Part shown: positions 45,754 through 56,526 of the stretch, one piece after another
Position numbering within the stretch: the first letter of the stretch is position 1
How the letters are laid out: each line of letters starts with the position of its first letter
NCBI GenBank assembly: GCA_023213395.1
Contig: CM041465.1
Coordinates: forward strand, 26,915,741-26,979,740
Length of the DNA stretch: 64,000 bases
Reading direction: 5' to 3'
From: Cycas panzhihuaensis
Taxonomy: Eukaryota; Cycadophyta
Position numbers and translations under genes: made by a program
The notes under the pieces: model-generated
What the model saw: only the letters and a program-made list of their open reading frames with translations
The model's database searches: none
What the model was told of the DNA's origin: nothing

Positions 45754-46389
45754 AATAAAACTCTTAAGAAATTTTGATATGTATTGAAAGTTTTAAGAAA
45801 ATTTCTCAAAAGATAATCAGATTATAATAGACTAAACTTCTTTTTTTTTAGGTCAATTGAGGTAGAATTTAGAGATGGTACAGCAGACAAAAATATTTGT
45901 TTTACTTGGGCATCCCTCCTTGCAAAGTTTTAACAAAAATGGACAAATTTAATTTTTTATCTCTTATAAGGCTGAATAGTCTTTTCCCAAATGATTTTGG
46001 CTATTTTTTACCACCTGCAAGTAGCTAAAAATTTGCCCTATAACTTTACAACATAGATTTTATAACTGACAATTAATTTGTAATAAAAATTTAATAGAAT
46101 CTCCCTTAATAAAATTTGAAATTAACTATAAATATTGATAAAAAACTAATATTTTTCAGGAACGTAAAACTAGAAAACCTTCTTTCAACTAACAATTTTG
46201 ATCCTCAATGCACCTGCAAACAAATAGAGGATACTAAAATATGTTGTGAATGAAATACAAACTTTACATGATTAAAAAAACTCTCAAAATTTTAAAAATA
46301 ATGAGTGCACTCTTAATACTTCATATTGAAAGTGAAAATGAGGCAAATGATTCCATGCAAGTAGAATGGAGTGAATAGATCCCCTTCTA
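45754..46389 (-). other. Element D leader (right of insertion A)
   Basis: AT-rich continuation of D between element A and the primer-binding site. No gene is supported. Confidence 0.6.
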
Positions 46390-46401
46390 GCTCTGATACC
46401 A
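46390..46401 (-). other. Primer-binding site of element D
   Basis: Minus strand reads TGGTATCAGAGC, two bases after the LTR end. Confidence 0.88.
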
Positions 46402-46403
46402 TA

Positions 46404-46573
46404 TGAATGAATGTGAACATTAGGGTTAGGATTATCCCACCTAATGACATAAACTCGAAATTACATCTAAATGCACATAAAGTGTATTTTATTAAGAGAT
46501 TAATGCTAATAATATACCCTAAGGTCACTTAATTAATCTACACAAATGACCTTGGTACATTAACCTCTTTTAA
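46404..46573 (-). repeat. 5' LTR of element D (about 170 bp)
   Basis: On the minus strand it starts TTAAAAGAGGTTAATG, related to the Cop-1 LTR start, and ends CATTCATTCA. The shared first 30 bases and the shorter length mark it as a sister family of Cop-1. Confidence 0.75.
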
Positions 46574-46707
46574 TATATTTCTATTTATCAATAATTCAAG
46601 ACTATGGCATATGGTTAAAAATTTTCTTCTTGCTTATTTAATTACTTGAATTATTTTATTCAAATGTAAAAGAGAGGATCTCTTTCTAAGTTGAGCTCTT
46701 TTCCAAA

Positions 46708-47420
46708 ATGGATCTCATGCCAAAAACAACTTGCTCTACTAAAATTTCAATTCTAATTGGCCAAAATTATGTTGATTAAAAACTTAAAGTGTCTAATCAG
46801 CTTAAATAACAAAAGTTGTGGAGATACGTTATAAGATAATTCTAACTACCTGTAGACAAAATCTCATATACCTATATGGTATATTTGATGAACTTTGATG
46901 GAGCCTTAGACACCATCCTCACCTCTCTCTCTCTCTCTCGCTCGCTTAATGCCAGATGACATTTCACTAATACAAATGGACTTATCACTATTTGGGCTAA
47001 ACTCAAAAAATAAATATGAAAAGGTAGATCCCACTCAAGTCATTTTTTTAGAATAAAATTTGTATAATTTGAAGTATGAAGATTTTTTAAGAGTTAAAAA
47101 GAAATTATCTTGCTTACAATCAATCAATACTAAGATTGGTAATTGTATTAAAATAGCCATTAAAGAAAAAGATATAACCACAACCATTACTTGTCCCAAA
47201 GACGATGATACATTCATATGCCTTATCATTAATAAGTTGCCTAAAACTTTTAACGAGTACAAAATTGCTCAATAGTGGTGTGGTCATCCAATCATCTCTT
47301 TTGATAAACTCACAAACTAGTTGGTTGAATATCAAATTATATTAATCCAAATAAGAGAACTAAAAGACCTCTCATAGGCTTTTTTCTCAAACTCAAAACC
47401 TCGAAAATAAGAAAATCAAA
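46708..47420 (+). pseudogene. Element C gag, 5' part
   Basis: One frame from ATG 46708 (MDLMPKTTCSTKISILIGQN) with scattered stops. It carries the UBN2-like text KKLSCLQSINTKIGNCIKIA and TFICLIINKLPKTFNEYK. A CT microsatellite at 46925-46943 is read in frame as Ser-Leu repeats. Insertion of B at 47421-47425 ends this part. Confidence 0.72.
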
Positions 47421-47425
47421 ACTAT

Positions 47426-47649
47426 TGTTGGAATATTAATGCACATTTATTTTATCCCACATGCAAATGGGTTCCACTCTGACCATCATGACTTGTATTA
47501 TAAATACACAATATTATGTATCTATTGTAATCCTATTGTAATAATGTTTTGTTAATTCAATGGAGTTATCTTAAGAGTACCATTTGATCATGTGGAGGTG
47601 TGTTTTATTCTGTTTGTGATTCTTTTTATACAAGTTATGGATTTCAACA
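47426..47649 (+). repeat. 5' LTR of element B (224 bp)
   Basis: TGTTGGAATATTAATG...GATTTCAACA. TATA-like attataaatacaca lies near 47499-47512. It aligns with 51761-51984. Confidence 0.95.
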
Positions 47650-49780
47650 ACCTAATTTTTGGCGAGTGAGGAGGTGAAGATGTTATCAGCCCTCTGTTGT
47701 CTGTGGGTGTGTACCAGTTGCAGAACCATAAAGTGATTATTATGGATAATATATTAAAGGTATGCCCACCCGTTTGATATTTAAATAATCTGTATGATAT
47801 GTCCTACCACTCTTTGTGGTTGTATTTGCATATAACCCTCGTGTGCACTATCAATGTTGCCCAATGGAGTGAATATTTGGTGTTGCTGAGTTTGTAGCAA
47901 CATAGAAGAGCATAGCCACCTGTGGAGTGAATATTTGCAACCCTCGGTTCCCTATAGAAGTAGTTGCAGTGATGGTTGCCAATGTCACATTCTTCCATAG
48001 AGTTGCAGAGCCCATAAGTCACATATCTCTACAGAATATTTAGTCCCCCATGATTTTTTTTTTCTTGTCGTATGATATGCATCTACCATCGTTGAATCAA
48101 TCAATTTATTGATCATTCAATGTTGTGTTTACAAAGTTTTATATTTACATCGCCTATATACATATTTGTAACATGTGTTTGTCGATTTGATCGGCTACGT
48201 TGCTAATTATCAATCATTTCTCTAAGTTCGCTCCTCATATTTGATCATCCGCATTTTATCTTCACATTTCATTATTTAACATTTGAACATCTTTCGGTCG
48301 CTTGTCTGAAATACTTGCTACTACAATTTGAATTTGTATCTACATTCGCCCTATATTCCTCACTAAACTTTGGTCGCCCAATTATATTAACTCAGATATA
48401 TCTCACAGTCATTGAATATAGCTTGATTACCATATTAATATATTGAACCTTAATATATTCATTCGCCATTGGAGATTATGTCGCAGTCGCATCTATTGCA
48501 GTCGCTTTATCACCTTCGTGATATATATCATTCGCTATATTATTTGCCAGTCGTATATCATACGTGCATCATGGTTTGATTATGATGTTTGCCAATTCAA
48601 TATTCTATATCGATGTGCCACCCGGTGTTCTCCACAAAACCCTTCCAAACAGAAATCATACGACAAAGAATAGGATGATAAAACCAACGGATTCACACTA
48701 AGCTTGGAGTAGCCACGTCGTCTGGAAGACCTGGAATCTGGTTATCATTCTTCATATCCATCAAACATGCATTCTTACCAGGTCGCAGCATATCCATGAT
48801 AGCAGGGAACAACATGGTATCTGAAGTTGAATTCCACTGACTTTATGCCCCCATCTCGAAATCATAGTTATAATCGTATGCAATGTGTTTAGCAAAAAAT
48901 ATTATTTCCCATACATAATAGGCACCTACGTATAATCTGTTCTTCCATTGTAACACAAACCACTTTATAAAGCCGACCTCAAAGTTAAAATATAGCACGA
49001 AATCCTTGGTGCCAGAGTTGTTAAAATGATCGGGATCCACAAAATAAAAGCTTCCTTGGACTAAATCACCTACAATAAATGACTGCCCGCAGCCAAGGGA
49101 AGGAGAATCTACCCAAAGATGAGCCACCCATGAATAATGATCCCTGCGTCGTTATATTTTGTTGTCGTAAATGTATTTCAGCATGTGTGTTTGTGTGTTG
49201 TTGTTTCAATACACATTCTTTATATATTTATTTTTGGGCATTTGATATTTATATTTATGATCACCAGTTTACAACATCGCCAATGCTTTGATTTATATTT
49301 TCAATGTCACCCAAATTCAATCTTATTTAGTATGCCGCTGTTCGTCATTTACAGCCACCTATTTTGCATTTTTTAGCCAATTTATATACATTCTGCGATT
49401 TGGTCTTGCAGTCACTAACTTGTGTGATTTGTATGATGATTAAGACTATTAATAATGGTTATTTTGGCGTCTTTACGGTTGCATATGCTGTGTTTTAGTC
49501 GTCGTGCTTCCTTTGAGTAAACTCTTTGATAGGGTTATTTAATTATCGTCGTCGTTTTTCAATTGTGCCATCGCCATTTTATTTTTTATAAGGTCATTCC
49601 CTTTATTAATACTTGCGACTTTATTTTAATTCCTTAAGCGCCCTTTTTATTATTCTTTTGCCGAATATTTAATCGATGGTCTAAATCTCTATTTATATTT
49701 ATGTCCTTTTAACTTTATAGTTGTTAATTGTATATTCCACCTCTATCTTCGTACTATCATCTCTTGCCTTTTACTTCAAG
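47650..49780. other. Element B-specific 5' segment, CG-dinucleotide-rich
   Basis: No counterpart in element A. It has many TCG/CGC words (for example 48180-48600 and 49440-49690), unlike the CG-poor flanks. It contains a repeated phrase tggagtgaatatttg (about 47863 and 47925) and a possible gene-fragment block at 48700-49127 on the minus strand. Its origin is unknown; it may be captured DNA or an old nested insertion. Confidence 0.6.
48700..49127 (-). pseudogene. Possible captured host-gene fragments in element B
   Basis: The minus-strand frame starts MAHLWVDSPSLGCGQSFIVG and runs to a TAA at 48843, then stays open as MLFPAIMDMLRPGKN and NDNQIPGLPDDVATPSLV. The last piece resembles the start of plant F-box/kelch proteins (IPGLPDDVA). 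RLYVGAYYVWEII with IAYDYNYDF loosely recalls the end of a SET domain. Both matches are short and made by eye, so identity is uncertain. Confidence 0.25.
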
Positions 49781-50533
49781 TGAGTGCTTTGAATACATGA
49801 TTAATAGTGCTATGAGGTATGGTATGATGATGACTATATAAATTATGATTATTTAGTGACTTTGTGGCATAAGAAAATGAGTTGGGCGTGTGTAAATCGA
49901 GGTGTTCTCTTTCTTGCATGCGACTGCATGAGAGATGAGGCATGTTGTTGCTCTTTGCATGTATGTTTAGTGTTATGGGCAAGATATGGGTGATTTAGTG
50001 ATCCTTGTAATGTGATTTACATGAAGGAGATTCATGGGCATAATAAGACAAATTTGAGGACAAAGAAGATGGTGATATGACATGGGCAAGAGAAGGGCAA
50101 TTAGAGAGCATGTTTGTGGACAACTATTATCAAGTTATGAAGCATGTTTGATGATGTGTTCTAATTGATTAAATGGCAAAGAAGGATGAGTTTTTTGTTG
50201 AAGTTACCTGAGTTGCAAGTGTAGTGGCATGAGTTGTATTTTGGGCAATTAAGTGAAGTGTGATGTGTCTTGGTAATTTAATAGTGACACGAGGTATGTA
50301 TGCATGATTTCTGTGAGATATATGTGGTATGAGCTTTGATTCTATAGTGAAGTGATTGTTTGGATTCTATGTGATTGTTTGGCGATATGAGAAATGTATA
50401 AGGCAATAATGTGATGATAAAGTCAATGATGTGAGAGATATGAGACATGAGAAATTTTGTTAAGAGAGATCAATAGGCAAGTTACCAACGATAAGTGAGT
50501 TTGTTAATTGAAAAATGGATGTGGTGTTAGGAA

Positions 50534-51412
50534 ATGGCATTTACAATCATAGAGGAGAATTATGTGGTTTTGTATGTTCCTGAAACAAATAAATATTACT
50601 TAAAGGATTTATTTCTTCTAATACCTAAGTGTAATGGTGAAGACTACTTATTTTGGACAATTAAAATGAGATGTTTATTCATAGCTAGAGGTTTGTGGAA
50701 GAATGTTACTGATGAATATGATATCCCTAAGTATGAAGAAGAAAATGAAATACTTGATAAGAAAGATAGAAAGGCATTCATTATTATTCGTGCTACATTC
50801 AATGAGGTTGATCTTCCTTTCAAATATCATTTCGTCATTCTTATGATTCTACATGCAACTACTGCTAAAGAAGCTTGGGATTTTCTAAGGGAAGTATTTG
50901 AACAAACTCCTGAAGAAACACAACGAATGATTGAAAAGATAATTAAGGCCAGTTATGGTTATGGTATAGGTACAACAAATGAAGAAAATATCATCAACAT
51001 TAATGACACATCATGTCAAGATGAAGAAGGTATGAGTACTGATGAAATTTCTACTGAATGTAAAGAAACGATGGTTGAATGTATTGATGAGACTACAACT
51101 ACTGATGAAGACGTGGAAAGTGATGAGTTGATAAAGGATTATATAGATGACACCATGATTTCAAGAGAAATTGAATATGAATATGATGATCCTATAAAGG
51201 ATGAGTCTTATATTAATGATGTTCCTACTTTAAGTATTGATTTAAGTTTGAATGATGTTCCTTCTTTGAGTATTGATTCAAGTTCAAAAAATATGCAAGC
51301 TGATCAAGACTCCACTCCTAAGTTAGAAGAAATCACTATTGTACATGGTGATCAAGAACTTATACAGGACAATGATGACAAGCAAGTTGTGTTTGAAGAT
51401 GGTTACTTATAA
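50534..51412 (+). CDS. Element B gag-like ORF, intact (292 codons)
   Basis: An open frame from ATG 50534. Residues 1-60 (NYVVLYVPETNKYYLKDLFL, PKCNGEDYLFWTIKMRCLF) match the DUF4219 start of copia Gag. Residues about 60-140 (KKDRKAFIIIRATFNEVDLP, AKEAWDFLREVFEQTPEE) match UBN2. From about 140 it becomes acidic (CKETMVECIDETTTTDEDVE, SREIEYEYDDPIKD, repeated V-P-S-L-S-I-D). There is no zinc knuckle. The acidic tail and the absence of pol are unusual for Gag. The element A copy differs mainly by stops and substitutions, while blocks such as DETTTTDEDVESDELIK are identical. Likely role: particle protein of a family mobilised in trans. Confidence 0.8.
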   Translation: MAFTIIEENYVVLYVPETNKYYLKDLFLLIPKCNGEDYLFWTIKMRCLFIARGLWKNVTDEYDIPKYEEENEILDKKDRKAFIIIRATFNEVDLPFKYHFVILMILHATTAKEAWDFLREVFEQTPEETQRMIEKIIKASYGYGIGTTNEENIININDTSCQDEEGMSTDEISTECKETMVECIDETTTTDEDVESDELIKDYIDDTMISREIEYEYDDPIKDESYINDVPTLSIDLSLNDVPSLSIDSSSKNMQADQDSTPKLEEITIVHGDQELIQDNDDKQVVFEDGYL

Positions 51413-51499
51413 GATCTTCATCACAATCAGACTGAACCAGAATGAAAAATCGTGATTTGCACTGCTAGAGTCGCTACATCAACATCATCACTACAGATT

Positions 51500-51740
51500 G
51501 AAGGCGAAAATCGTCGAGAACATCATCTTACAAAGGCATCAGTACAGAATTAAAGACAAAAATCAAGTTGAAAGCACTATTCTACAGCAAATACATCACT
51601 ACAAAATTGAAGACGAAAATCAAGATGAAGACATCATTCTACATCAAAGACATTACTACAAGATTGAAGACAAGAATCGAGTTGAAAACATTATTCTCAA
51701 GACAGTTCTAAGAACAAAATGTTACAAATACAAATGACCC
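51500..51740 (+). repeat. 54-57-bp tandem repeats downstream of the B ORF
   Basis: About three units, each readable as 18-19 residues (pattern L-Q-x-x-H-x-Y-K-I-E-D-x-N-Q-x-E). Matching units stand at about 45330-45480 in element A. They lie between the ORF and the purine tract (51751-51760). The 79-codon frame over them starts at 51498, but may be incidental. Confidence 0.8.
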
Positions 51741-51760
51741 AAATATGCATTAAGGGGGAG

Positions 51761-51984
51761 TGTTGGAATATTAATGCACATTTGTGTTATCTCACATACA
51801 AGTGGGTTCCACTCTCACCATCATGACTTGTATTATAAATACACAATATTGTGTATCTATTGTAATCCTGTTGTAATAATGTTTTATTAATTCAATGGAG
51901 GTACTTTAAGGATAACGTTTAATCCTGTTGAGGTGTGTTTCATTCTGTTTGCGATTCTGTTTCTATAGGTTATGGATTTCAATA
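51761..51984 (+). repeat. 3' LTR of element B (224 bp)
   Basis: Starts TGTTGGAATATTAATG immediately after the purine tract taagggggag (51751-51760) and ends GATTTCAATA. Confidence 0.95.
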
Positions 51985-51989
51985 ACTGT

Positions 51990-52700
51990 CAATCTACTAC
52001 CAAACATTATAATATTTCTAAACTTTATAAACCTTATAAGAATTTCATTTCTAGTAATTATCCAAAATTTAATTCCACCAATTTTTAAAATTAAACTACA
52101 TAAATTTTTTATCAAAACAAAAATTTTTGTAAATCTAATTCTATCTTAACTTGTGTCTATTGTCATAAGAAAGACCATACCATTAATATATGTAGAAATA
52201 AAATTACTTTTGAAGCTTGGAAAACCTATAGGGGTATTCAACCAAAATCTAATCATTCTTTAACTACTTCTACATTAGTTTTCTCTTCTCTAACCATACA
52301 AATTATTTCTTGGATTTAAGATTCTGGAGCTACCTATCATATAATAAGAAAACCATAACTACTATCTATTTATAAACCAGGACTCAATTACAAAGAAGAA
52401 ATTTCTTTCGGAAGTGGTTTCCAACTCCAAGTAATTAGAACTAGCAATGCCTTTTTAAAAAATGGCTCAATTAATAATGTTTTTGTGTCTTTGATCTTTT
52501 ACCTAATCTTCTCTCACTTTATCAAATTTACTAAAAAGATCTTGTTATTGAGCTCTGGAAAGATAAGTTTATCATTAAACAACCATTAAATAAATTCAAA
52601 TCTATTACCTCTTGATCTATTGATTATAAGATTGGTCTCTACAATCTATCTAATTTAATTCATTCTATTAAATATAAAACTTTTCACTTCTTTAATTACT
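51990..52700 (+). pseudogene. Element C gag 3' part and protease
   Basis: A complete zinc knuckle CVYCHKKDHTINIC lies at 52152-52193 (CX2CX4HX4C). The protease site reads W-I-stop-D-S-G-A-T-Y-H-I-I at 52311-52346, with the DSGA active site intact behind a TAA. Frameshifts follow. Confidence 0.82.
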
Positions 52701-53700
52701 TAATCAAACCTGATTAGTAAACTTTGGCATGCATGTTTTGACCATACAAGTTATGAAAAACTACGATTTCCAACTCCATATAATATGGTTATTGGACTAC
52801 CAACTCTTAAAACCATCTATAGAGTCTATGAACCCTGCATGATAAGTAAATAACAGATTATTTTCTATAAAAAAATAATTTTAGAGCTAAACAACCTTTA
52901 GAATTCATCCATTCAAATATTTATGGACCTTTCCAAGTAAATGCTTATTCTGGCAGTCGTTACTTTACAACTTTTTATTGATGATTATTCAAGAAAGTGT
53001 CTAGTGTATATTTTAAAAAATTATAGTAAAATTTGTAATTCTTTCTTAGAATTCAAAGTCTTAGTAGAAAATGAATCTAATTACAAAATTAAAATTTTAA
53101 GAATAGATAATGCTAAATAGTATATCGGTAATGAATTTACTACTTTGGGTAAAAGCAATAAATTGCTCTAATTATTTATTAAATAGATTATCAACCAAAG
53201 CCTTAGATAATATAACACCTGAAGCAAAATTGTCTAGAAGAAAAATGATCATTAAACATCTTAAAATCTTTGAAAGTATTGCATGGGCACATATCCCCAA
53301 AGAAAAGACAAAATCTTGATTCTAAAAATTCTAGGTATCTTCTTGTAGGCTATAGTAAAGAAAGTAAAGCTTATCACTTATTTGACCTAATAAAACACTA
53401 TATCTATTAGACTTGATGTTAAGTTTGATAAAGAAAGATCTCTGTCAAATTTTAATTCCAACAAAATATTCTTGCTTGTTGAAGATATTCTCACAAATAG
53501 CTTTGTACCTAAATTAAATTATAAACAAATTAAAAATAATAATGAAAATATGATAAATTTAAATAAATAAGTTCAAAACTGAACTTCAACAGAACTTGAT
53601 AAAACTAGTGAAACAACCATCACACATCAAAAACAATCTAAACAGTTCAAGAAAACTATCTCTAATGTTGAAAAAGATGCCTATAATCCTTCTAATTTTA
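52701..53700 (+). pseudogene. Element C integrase
   Basis: A degenerate HHCC region sits at 52725-52880 (LWHACFDH, CMISK-like). The core reads HSNIYGPFQVNAYSGSRYFT (about 52905-52970, first Asp is Asn), IDDYSRKCLVYI, then KILRIDNAK, stop, YIGNEF near 53095-53140. Many stops. Confidence 0.75.
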
Positions 53701-54560
53701 GAAAAACTATATCCCAAAAACAACATATTAACTTTGTTCTTATGGCAAAGGTAATATCTCAAATTGATCCAAATTCTTTTAAAGAAGTCGGTCAAAATCC
53801 AATTCCTCTTCCTTCAGGAAAAAAATTAGTAGACTATAAATGGATCTGTCGCATAAAATATAACTATGAAGATACCATTGAAAAACATAAAGCTCGTTTA
53901 GTGGCTAGATATTTTTCTCAAGTTGATGATATAGACTATAATAAAATTTTTGTCCTAGTAGCAGAAATGAACACTATTAAAATTATTATTTCACTTGCAA
54001 TTAAATTTGGTTGGAAAATACATTAAATATATATTAAAAACACCTTTTAAAACGACAACTTATAAGAAGAAATCTAGATAAAACAACATCAAAGCTTTAT
54101 TTCATATCCTAATTTAGTCAACAAACAAAGAAATCTTTATACGGACTTAATTAAGCCCCTAAGGCTTGATACAAAAAAATTGATCGTATCTCTTAAATAA
54201 TGGTTTTACTAAATATGCTAGTGATTTAAATCTTTACTTAAAAAAAACAACAATGAAATTACATTCTTGATTCTTGATGTAAATGACATTATACTTATTG
54301 GATCTTCAAATTTTAATATTTAATATTTAAAATTTAATTTAATGTCTGAATTGGAAATGACAGACTTATGGCTACTACACTTTTCTTAAGACTTCAAATT
54401 TGTCAGAAAGAGACTAAAATTACCAGTTCTCAACTCAAACATGTTTGACCTTTTGAAAAGATTCAATATGGAAGACTGCAAACCTATTCTAACCCCTATA
54501 TAGTCTGGAACTAAATTGGTTGTTAACTGCACTACACTATCAGTTGACCCAACTCTATAT
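53701..54560 (+). pseudogene. Element C reverse transcriptase
   Basis: The frame at 53742-54026 has MAKVISQIDPNSFKEVGQNP, KKLVDYKWICRIKYNYEDTI and EKHKARLVARYFSQVDDIDY. The expected YVDD box reads DVNDIILIG near 54278-54304, so a catalytic Asp is lost. Frameshifts on both sides. Confidence 0.8.
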
Positions 54561-55220
54561 TGACAATTGATTGATAGTTTAATTTATTTTACTCACACAT
54601 TTTGATATTTTTTACTCTAGAGTTTTATATTCTAGATTCATGTAATAATCACACGATCACATGGAAAAGTAACCAAGAGAATCCTACACTGTTTTAAAGG
54701 CACAACTTATTTATTTTAACTTATAAATAATATAATGATCATCTTGAACTAATTAGTTATACAAATTCCAACTAGGCAATAGATGTTGATATCTTTTTTT
54801 CTAAACTCCTCTCTAATTGCCTAGTTAAACAAAAAAATTTAATCATTAGCACATTTTATTACTAAAGTTGAATATAGAGCTCTTGTTAAACCAAACAAAG
54901 AAGCTTCATGGATTCAGTCTTTATTAAATGAACTTAATTTTTTTTATCTTCTATTAAATTAAATATTGATAATCAAAGCGGTATTTCCATTGCTACTAAT
55001 CTTGTTGTTCATCCCAAAACAAAACACATTAAACTACATCAACACTTTATTTGAAATCAAGTAAATGATGATACTATCCACTTATATATTATCCTACAAA
55101 TATTCAAACTACAGATATCCTAACGAAGCTGCTTACAAGAGCTAAGTTTGATAAGTTGTGTCAACTAATCAAGATTGATAAAGTCATCATCATCTTTGTA
55201 CATAAAATATCATTAAAGAT
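54561..55220 (+). pseudogene. Element C RNase H
   Basis: Pieces recognisable near 54845-55090: FITKVEYRALVKPNKEASWI, LLNELN, IDNQSGISIATNLVVHPKTK and HIKLHQHFI, which is the copia RNase H end. Interrupted by stops and small indels. Confidence 0.75.
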
Positions 55221-56526
55221 GGATGTTAGCAAGTAATGCCATTTTATATTTTTAATTTAATATGAACTTTATAAAGTTATCTTATATATTATATTATATT
55301 AATTAAAAAGCAATTGACTGAAATTTAAAGTGTCATATTTTCTCTCTTAAAGTGTAGGAGTTGAAGATCAATTATGTATATTATATAACATGCATTTTGA
55401 TAATATAATTATGTCTTTATGAGGTGGTTCCCATTCCCTTAAACGGATTCTCCACTTGTCCAAATAGTTGTGTACAAAGTTTGTTGAATATTTTTCTAAT
55501 GTATGTTTGTGTAATCCAATTTATTGTGATGTAAATTACTTCTATGTTACAATTCTCTAACACCTTTGAATTTTCAATGAAACCCCTTTCCCATGAAGAA
55601 TGCTCAACCCTTATTCTCTTTAACCCCCTCAAGCCCAAAAGTCACTTACAGATCCAAATTCATTTACCTTTTAAATTATGTTCCTTATGTCATTTCCTAT
55701 ATTTATAAAATGTTTCATACTCTCTACATCACTCCCTCTTCAAATCATGCTTTCTACATCGAATCCCATCTCACCTCTACCTTCATTCTTTACATATCTC
55801 ACTCAAACAATCATTCACCCTAATCTATTCTCATTGTTACTCTCCTGCACCACATATTCTCCTCAAACTCTAAAGCTCTTTTTTCACCCTTTACTCCTTA
55901 TATGCCCCTCTTGCATGTCATGTTAATTATATGCATTTGTGGCTAACTCACATCGCTCATCACTCGATTCAAACACTTGCAGGTCAAGCCCCACCCAAAC
56001 TTACCTTACTACCCTCACTCTCTAACCCCTTATTCTCACAATTTCCTGCGTCATCTTCCCCAATATCAATTCATATCCTTCTTTTCTAATCTCCTATTTT
56101 GCCTTTAAAGATAACAATAAATAGACACAATGTGCAAACAAAAAAGATCTCAAACAAGTTGAAGACAATACACAGATCTCGTACAAAAGCCATCTTAGAT
56201 GGGACACTATCATAAACAAAATACATACAAGTTGCTTCAAAAAGACAACATAAAAATAAACCCAATCCCAACGACATTTTGGCTTTAACAGGTGATGGAT
56301 TGAAGACATACAAATAACATTGTACAAAAAAATATATGCCTTAAATCTACATATGAGAATAACAATACTTCAAGGGAAAGTATTTTTTTAATAAGGAAAA
56401 AAAATGTGATGATTTTAAACTGTTATTAAATTAAAAGTCAATTTTGCATTATTGTTATTATTAAGAAGCCAATATTTTTAATATTATTATGAAACTAGAT
56501 TTTAAATGAATGCTAATTTGACACCT
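55221..56526. other. AT-rich intergenic stretch
   Basis: May include 3' sequence of element C. A pyrimidine-rich tract lies at 55590-56100 (short frames without domain similarity). I see no gene. Confidence 0.5.

Larger units (their letters stand above)
37719..46573 (-). mobile_element. Element D: 3'-truncated Ty1/copia element
   Basis: Minus-strand element related to Cop-1, with 5' LTR (46573-46404), primer-binding site, leader, gag, protease, integrase and the first half of RT. It stops in the middle of RT at about 37719, just before the catalytic box, where Gyp-2 leader begins. RNase H and 3' LTR are missing. Element A (42617-45753) is inserted in its leader. With only one LTR, no target duplication can be tested. 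Confidence 0.85.
47426..51984 (+). mobile_element. Element B: non-autonomous copia-type LTR element with intact gag-like ORF
   Basis: 4559 bp, 224-bp LTRs, target duplication ACTAT (47421-47425) versus ACTGT (51985-51989). The LTRs, ORF and tail match element A, but about 2.1 kb after the 5' LTR (47650-49780) does not, and the usual tRNA-Met primer-binding site is absent. No protease, integrase or RT. Inserted in gag of element C. Confidence 0.93.
46708..55220 (+). mobile_element. Element C: degenerate Ty1/copia element interrupted by B
   Basis: Gag begins at 46708, is split by element B (47426-51984), and resumes at about 51990. Protease, integrase, RT and RNase H follow in copia order to about 55190. 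Motif text differs from Cop-1/D, so it is another lineage. LTRs were not identified; 3' LTR sequence might start at TGTTAGC near 55224, without a found partner. All domains are broken. Confidence 0.8.

Noticed and set aside
55593-55926. Overlapping plus-strand frames rich in Ser, Leu and Ile
   Set aside because: Pyrimidine-rich tract; no start context, motif or homology visible.
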